9,379 nt of DNA from Candidatus Cloacimonadota bacterium (GTDB lineage Bacteria; Cloacimonadota; Cloacimonadia; Cloacimonadales; TCS61): contig JAQICU010000088.1 in NCBI GenBank assembly GCA_027858325.1, positions 1 through 9,379 of the forward strand, read 5' to 3'. Below, in pieces: positions 6,010 to 9,379 of the stretch (its first letter is position 1; every line of letters starts with the position of its first letter). The notes beneath the pieces are model-generated. The model did not search any database and was not told the origin of the DNA. It saw nothing but the letters and a program-made list of their open reading frames with translations. The translations under genes were made by a program, and so were the position numbers.

Positions 6010-6558
6010 TTGAAAAAGGTAATTAGTATTATTGGATGGATAATTTTGCTGCTTGCATTTGCAGCGTTAGGACTTTCTTCAGATGATCCAACATTTGGAT
6101 TTTTCTTTTATCTGGCATTCTTTACTGCAACTTTTGCATTTGTTTATCTTTATATTAAAAAACATCATAGAAGAACCGAGATCAATCCTAAAAAAATAGC
6201 TTTTGTTAATAAGATATCCGGAATTGTTTTGCTTTTAGTTGGTCTTTTCAGTCCTGTCATAGCCCTAAGAAAAATAGGTCTTCCTATCCTGCCAAATGTA
6301 TTGATATTACTAGCAACGATTGTTTTGATTGGACTGGGTGCATTAGCAATTACTCTGATAAATGGTATAAAGCTTAAAAAAATATTGGGATATGTTCTTC
6401 TAATTCTCATCGCTGCTTTACCAGCAGTATTTGCCATAACATTCCTATCTACATATTTCCCAAATGCATATAATGCTCTAGGTACTTCCTACTGGGCAAT
6501 CGTGGCTGTATCGGTTTTTGCATGGTGGGGATTCTCCCTTTATTTCAAGAAGGATTAA
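6010..6558 (+). CDS. Unrecognised membrane protein with about six helices
   Basis: I do not recognise this 182-residue protein. It has six likely membrane segments, roughly 4-22, 28-49, 67-86, 94-118, 124-147 and 159-178, in a regular series with short loops. The longest loop is the basic one at 50-63 (KKHHRRTEINPKK), which by the positive-inside rule faces the cytoplasm, giving both termini inside. The first segment could be read as a signal peptide, but the closely following second helix makes an anchor more likely. No charged or polar catalytic pattern stands out within the helices. Start TTG 6010 is supported by GGGAGGA at 5999-6005. It begins 26 bases after rplI, so it is probably co-transcribed, but the context gives no firm hint of function. 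Confidence 0.8.
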   Translation: MKKVISIIGWIILLLAFAALGLSSDDPTFGFFFYLAFFTATFAFVYLYIKKHHRRTEINPKKIAFVNKISGIVLLLVGLFSPVIALRKIGLPILPNVLILLATIVLIGLGALAITLINGIKLKKILGYVLLILIAALPAVFAITFLSTYFPNAYNALGTSYWAIVAVSVFAWWGFSLYFKKD

Positions 6559-6566
6559 CTCCTTTT
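6548..6566 (+). terminator. Weak terminator-like hairpin over the membrane-protein stop
   Basis: AGAAGGA (6548-6554) and TCCTTTT (6560-6566) form a 7-bp stem with one G-U pair around a 5-base loop that contains most of the TAA stop codon (6556-6558). The 3' arm ends in TTTT and is followed by GCTTT. It could attenuate transcription between this gene and the DUF721 gene, but the stem is short and the T-run is broken. Confidence 0.3.
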
Positions 6567-6586
6567 GCTTTAGTAGTTGATTTTCA

Positions 6587-6895
6587 ATGAGATCTTTCAA
6601 GAGTGGTAATGCTGTTAAAGACTTGGTTTATAGTATTGCAGGTGAAGATAATCATGATCTAATAGCTATTGCATTTGGTTGGAAATCAATAGTTGGTGAT
6701 TTGCTGGCAGAGCGTGCTTCCATAATTAAATTAGAAAATGGCGTGCTTTTTATTGCAGTTACCAATAATGTTTGGATGCAGGAACTTGTTCTCAGAAGAT
6801 CACAACTCATCAGTGATGTCAATAGGATGTTGCATGTGAAATTGTCTAATATTGTTTTCTTTCTGAAACAAAGTAAAAAAGGTAAACGCAGGTAA
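6587..6895 (+). CDS. dciA: DUF721 / DciA-family protein
   Basis: 102 residues with the DUF721 pattern: WKSIVGDLLAERA (32-44), NGVLFIAVTN (51-60), then NNVWMQELVLRRSQL (60-74) and a basic KKGKRR end. DUF721 proteins include DciA, which assists loading of the replicative helicase DnaB in bacteria that lack DnaC/DnaI-type loaders; the folded core resembles a KH domain. The helicase role is known for studied members and is inferred here. An in-frame TGA at 6578-6580 and the lack of other start codons fix ATG 6587, yet no Shine-Dalgarno is visible and the preceding gap is 28 bases, so coupling is less obvious than for other such genes here. The next gene, rpe, starts 4 bases after its stop. Confidence 0.8.
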   Translation: MRSFKSGNAVKDLVYSIAGEDNHDLIAIAFGWKSIVGDLLAERASIIKLENGVLFIAVTNNVWMQELVLRRSQLISDVNRMLHVKLSNIVFFLKQSKKGKRR

Positions 6896-6898
6896 ATA

Positions 6899-7546
6899 AT
6901 GATAAAGATAGCTCCTTCTCTTCTTTCAGCAGATTTTGTTCGATTAGAAGAAGAGATAAATAAAATTCAAAATGCAGGTGCTGATATTCTGCACCTGGAT
7001 ATAATGGATGGTCATTTTGTTCCTAACCTGACTTTTGGATTACCGATAATTAAACAAATTAAAGACATTGCACAAATCCCGGTTGATGTGCATCTGATGG
7101 TTAACAATCCTGATGTATATCTGGAAACACTGGGAAAATGGGATATCGATTATGTTTCATTTCATCAGGAAGCTGAAACTCATATTCATCGGCAATTAAA
7201 AGTTCTTCAAAAATACGGTGTAAAAGCCGGCATTGCCTTGAATCCTGCAACTCCTGTTGAAACTATTTTCCCTGTAATTGCAGACCTTGATTTTATTCTT
7301 ATTATGAGTGTTAATCCTGGTTTTGGTGGACAGAGCTTTATACCGCTTGTGTATGAAAAAATTGAAAAACTTCGTAAGTTAGCTAATCAAGAAAATCCTG
7401 ATCTGGAAATTGAAGTTGATGGTGGGGTCAACAATATTAATGCTCCAAAACTTATTAGTTCTGGGGTTGATATTCTAGTTGCAGGTTCATTTATTTTTGG
7501 CTCTGATAATTACAAAAAACAAATTCAAAATTTAAGAAATAAGTAA
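6899..7546 (+). CDS. rpe: Ribulose-phosphate 3-epimerase
   Basis: Interconverts ribulose-5-phosphate and xylulose-5-phosphate in the pentose phosphate pathway. It is a 215-residue TIM barrel of normal length. Metal ligands are His32 and Asp34 (HLDIMDGHFVPN, which also includes the catalytic Asp37 region), His65 (DVHLMV) and Asp174 (EVDGGV). Phosphate-binding motifs are SVNPGFGGQSF (137-147) and AGSFIF (195-200). N-terminal IAPSLLSADF is diagnostic. It starts 4 bases after the DUF721 gene without a good Shine-Dalgarno, and ffh begins 2 bases after its stop, so the three are probably translated as a coupled block. By regulating pentose flow it affects the ribose-5-phosphate used by Prs upstream. 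Confidence 0.97.
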   Translation: MIKIAPSLLSADFVRLEEEINKIQNAGADILHLDIMDGHFVPNLTFGLPIIKQIKDIAQIPVDVHLMVNNPDVYLETLGKWDIDYVSFHQEAETHIHRQLKVLQKYGVKAGIALNPATPVETIFPVIADLDFILIMSVNPGFGGQSFIPLVYEKIEKLRKLANQENPDLEIEVDGGVNNINAPKLISSGVDILVAGSFIFGSDNYKKQIQNLRNK

Positions 7547-7548
7547 TT

Positions 7549-8871
7549 ATGTTTAATAATCTAACCGAACGCTTTGATTCCATTTTCCGTAAACTGAAAG
7601 GTCATGGGAAATTAAATGAACAAAACATAAAAGAATCAATGCGTGAAGTTCGCCGTGCTTTATTAGAAGCTGATGTGAACTTTAAAATTGTTAAAGATTT
7701 CATTAATGATGTAAGTGCCAAAGCAGTAGGAACAGAAGTGATGAAGAGTCTTACTCCCGGTCATCAAGTTGTTAAGATCGTACATGATCAACTTATAGAT
7801 TTGATGGGAAGTAAGAATTTCAAGGTCAAATTACATGACAATAAACTGAACAAGATCATGATGGTAGGTTTGCAGGGTTCCGGTAAAACTACATCTTGCG
7901 CAAAACTGGCCAGTAAATTTCGTAATCAATCTATAAACCCTGCACTTGTTGCCTGCGATGTTTATCGTCCAGCTGCTATTCAGCAATTAAGGGTTTTAGG
8001 AAAGCAATTAACTATTCCTGTTTATGCAGATGAAAAGCAGAAGAATGTTGTTAAGATAGCTAAAAAAGCGTTAAAGGAATCAGAAAATTCCAACATAAAT
8101 CTTCAGATCTTTGACACTGCAGGAAGATTGCATATTGATGAGAAAATGATGAAGGAGCTGATAGATCTTAAAAAGCTCTTGAAACCTGATTATATTTTCT
8201 TCGTTGCTGATGCGATGACCGGTCAGGACGCTGTTAATGTTGCAAAAGAATTTAATGATCAGCTCGAATTTGACGGAGTGATACTGTCAAAAATGGATAG
8301 TGATGCGCGCGGTGGTGCAGCTCTTTCTATCAAAGCAGTTACAGATAAACCGGTAGCTTTTGTTGGAACCGGTGAGAAAATATCTGATCTAGAAGAATTT
8401 CATCCCGATAGAATGGCAAATAGAATTCTAGGTATGGGTGATGTCATGAGCTTGATTGAAAAGGCTGAAGCAAACATTGATCTGGAAGAAGCAGAAAAAC
8501 TAGCAAAGAAACTCCAGAAAAATACGTTTACTTTCTCTGATTTCCTTTCCCAATTACAGCAAATTCAAAAGATGGGACCTATGGATCAAATTATGGGAAT
8601 GATACCCGGTATGGAAGGAAAAGCTATGAAAGGAATGAAGGTTGATGAAAATGATATCAAACATATCGAGGCTATCATCTTCTCTATGACACCGCAAGAA
8701 AGAGAAAAGCCGGCAAGCATAAATGGAAGCCGCAGACACCGAATTGCCAAAGGAAGTGGAACTTCCATACAACATGTAAACAGGCTTCTCAAACAATTTG
8801 AACAAATGAAGAAAATGATGAAACAATTTAATACTCCAAAGTTTATGAATAAAGGTATGCTGCCTTTCTAA
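7549..8871 (+). CDS. ffh: Signal recognition particle GTPase Ffh (SRP54)
   Basis: Binds signal sequences of nascent membrane proteins and, with SRP RNA and FtsY, delivers ribosomes to the Sec translocon. At 440 residues it is normal length. The N-domain helix region is 1 to about 95. The G-domain shows the P-loop GLQGSGKTT (107-115), DVYRPAAIQQL (137-147), DTAGRLH (189-195), the G4 segment LSKMDSDARGGAALSI (246-261) and GTGEKISDLEEF (273-284). The Met-rich M-domain includes FSDFLSQLQQIQKMGPM (329-345), the finger-loop region around 346-363, and the RNA-binding SRRHRIAKGSG (394-404). G4 reads SKMD with Ser in place of the usual following Gly, a variant seen in other bacteria. Two bases separate it from rpe, with no clear ribosome binding site. 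Confidence 0.98.
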   Translation: MFNNLTERFDSIFRKLKGHGKLNEQNIKESMREVRRALLEADVNFKIVKDFINDVSAKAVGTEVMKSLTPGHQVVKIVHDQLIDLMGSKNFKVKLHDNKLNKIMMVGLQGSGKTTSCAKLASKFRNQSINPALVACDVYRPAAIQQLRVLGKQLTIPVYADEKQKNVVKIAKKALKESENSNINLQIFDTAGRLHIDEKMMKELIDLKKLLKPDYIFFVADAMTGQDAVNVAKEFNDQLEFDGVILSKMDSDARGGAALSIKAVTDKPVAFVGTGEKISDLEEFHPDRMANRILGMGDVMSLIEKAEANIDLEEAEKLAKKLQKNTFTFSDFLSQLQQIQKMGPMDQIMGMIPGMEGKAMKGMKVDENDIKHIEAIIFSMTPQEREKPASINGSRRHRIAKGSGTSIQHVNRLLKQFEQMKKMMKQFNTPKFMNKGMLPF

Positions 8872-8892
8872 ATCTTGGGAAAATGATGTAGC

Positions 8893-9009
8893 AAGGATTA
8901 AGTGGCAAAACTGTTTTATAACTTTTTACATTTCAACAAGTTAAAACAGTACTTTAAGCATCTAGAAAATGCTTGACGATAAATGGCTAAAAAAAAGTTA
9001 ATCCTTTTT
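8893..9009 (+). other. Potentially folded intergenic RNA region between ffh and rpsP
   Basis: Three nested inverted repeats occupy most of this 177-base gap (8872-9048). An outer 9-bp pairing joins AAGGATTAA (8893-8901) to TTAATCCTT (8998-9006). Inside it, ACTGTTTTATAACTT (8910-8924) pairs with AAGTTAAAACAGT (8938-8950), 13 bp with a 2-base bulge. A second inner hairpin joins AAGCAT (8956-8961) and ATGCTT (8969-8974). The outer 3' arm runs into TTTTT (9005-9009), as in a terminator. The same 3' arm can instead pair locally, AAAAAG (8992-8997) with CTTTTT (9004-9009). It may be a terminator of ffh, a leader of rpsP or a small RNA. AT-rich DNA gives such pairings by chance fairly often. Confidence 0.35.
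8973..9002 (+). promoter_or_regulatory. Candidate promoter for rpsP
   Basis: TTGACG (8973-8978) matches five of six bases of the sigma70-type -35 consensus. GTTAAT (8997-9002) lies 18 bases downstream and matches four of six at -10. Transcription would start near 9009-9010, leaving a leader of about 40 bases before the rpsP ATG. This is the only sizeable gap in the window, so a new transcription start here is plausible. The weak -10 and unknown sigma preferences of the organism keep it tentative. Confidence 0.35.
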
Positions 9010-9048
9010 AGTAAATAAAAAATGTTTAATAAGAAATAAGGAGTCGAC

Positions 9049-9379
9049 ATGGTTAAGCTAAGGCTTAAAAGAATGGGTAAAATTGATACACCTTTTTACA
9101 GAATTGTAGTACTTGATTCACGTAAAAAAAGAGATGGTGCTTATATTGAATCTCTTGGACATTATGATCCAAAAACTGATCCTCTTACACTTAAAGTTGA
9201 TACAGATAAAGCTATTCAATGGTTGCAAAAGGGAGCAAAACCTTCCGATACAGTAAGATCTTTACTTCGCAAAGCCGGAGTATTAGAAAAATGGCACAAT
9301 CTAAAAATCGAAACAAATGAAGAAGAAGAAAAAGAAACAAAAGGGAAAAAAACTACGGCAAAGAAAGCTACTGTGAAGA
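9049..9379 (+). CDS. rpsP: 30S ribosomal protein S16 with charged tail, 3'-truncated
   Basis: S16 is an early-assembling small-subunit protein. The frame is open from ATG 9049 to the window end (110 codons plus one base, no stop). Residues 1 to about 84 match the family: VKLRLKRMGKIDTPFYRIVV (2-21), then DSRKKRDGAYIESLGHYDP, the AIQWLQKGAKPSDTV segment and LLRKAGV. S16 typically ends near residue 80-90. Here a charged extension follows, first Glu-rich (NEEEEKETK), then Lys/Thr/Ala-rich (KGKKTTAKKATVK), and continues beyond the window. TAAGGAG (9037-9043) with 5-base spacing supports the start. In many bacteria rpsP follows ffh and leads rimM-trmD-rplS, so those genes are expected downstream. 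Confidence 0.96.
   Translation, partial: MVKLRLKRMGKIDTPFYRIVVLDSRKKRDGAYIESLGHYDPKTDPLTLKVDTDKAIQWLQKGAKPSDTVRSLLRKAGVLEKWHNLKIETNEEEEKETKGKKTTAKKATVK

Noticed and set aside
8554..8826. Minus-strand reading frames within ffh
   Set aside because: Opposite the conserved Ffh M-domain; long antisense frames arise there from codon bias, and no family or start signal is seen.
8872..9048. SRP RNA (4.5S) gene next to ffh
   Set aside because: The conserved SRP RNA domain IV pattern (AGG internal loop, GGAA-type tetraloop, AGCAG) is not found in the gap.
1..9379. Defence system, mobile element, CRISPR array, tRNA or rRNA
   Set aside because: Apart from the flagged ffh-rpsP gap, essentially all of the window is coding for conserved housekeeping proteins on one strand; no spaced direct repeats, transposase or cloverleaf pattern was seen.

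Overview
The window is about 9.4 kb of AT-rich bacterial DNA, packed with housekeeping genes that are all on the + strand. Fourteen genes are visible: 12 complete, ispE cut at its 5' end and rpsP cut at its 3' end. Strong GGAGG-type ribosome binding sites precede about half of them. Gene order and protein sequences suggest an uncultured low-GC phylum outside the well-studied groups. A Cloacimonadota-like or other deep FCB-side lineage is my guess, from overall impression only. The frequent Shine-Dalgarno sites argue against Bacteroidota. The order ispE-spoVG-prs-rplY-pth and rpsF-ssb-rpsR-DUF2232-rplI also occurs, with extra genes, in Firmicutes, so the order alone does not fix the phylum.

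Layout. Positions 1-3443 hold isoprenoid precursor synthesis (ispE), the nucleic-acid-binding regulator spoVG, PRPP synthetase (prs), ribosomal protein L25/Ctc (rplY) and peptidyl-tRNA hydrolase (pth), with overlaps or short gaps. Positions 3444-5983 hold the S6-SSB-S18 cluster, a polytopic DUF2232 membrane protein and L9. Positions 6010-6558 encode an unrecognised membrane protein with about six helices. Positions 6587-8871 hold a DUF721/DciA-family protein, ribulose-phosphate 3-epimerase (rpe) and the signal recognition particle GTPase (ffh). After the only sizeable intergenic gap (8872-9048), rpsP (S16) begins and runs off the end.

How the genes fit together. Most serve translation: S6, S18, L9, L25, S16, recycling of peptidyl-tRNA and membrane targeting of nascent chains. 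Replication (SSB, DciA), nucleotide and pentose supply (Prs, Rpe; Rpe feeds the ribose-5-phosphate pool that Prs draws on) and isoprenoid synthesis (IspE) make up the rest. The tight spacing suggests one or a few long growth-related operons. Possible internal boundaries are the hairpins near 3442-3466 and 6548-6566 and the structured gap before rpsP.

I found no defence system, mobile element, CRISPR array, tRNA or rRNA. The points most worth a second look are the potentially folded ffh-rpsP intergenic region, the charged low-complexity tails on several ribosomal proteins and on SpoVG (two of them encoded by in-frame DNA repeats), and the unrecognised membrane protein after rplI. Nothing here looks like an undescribed multi-gene system.
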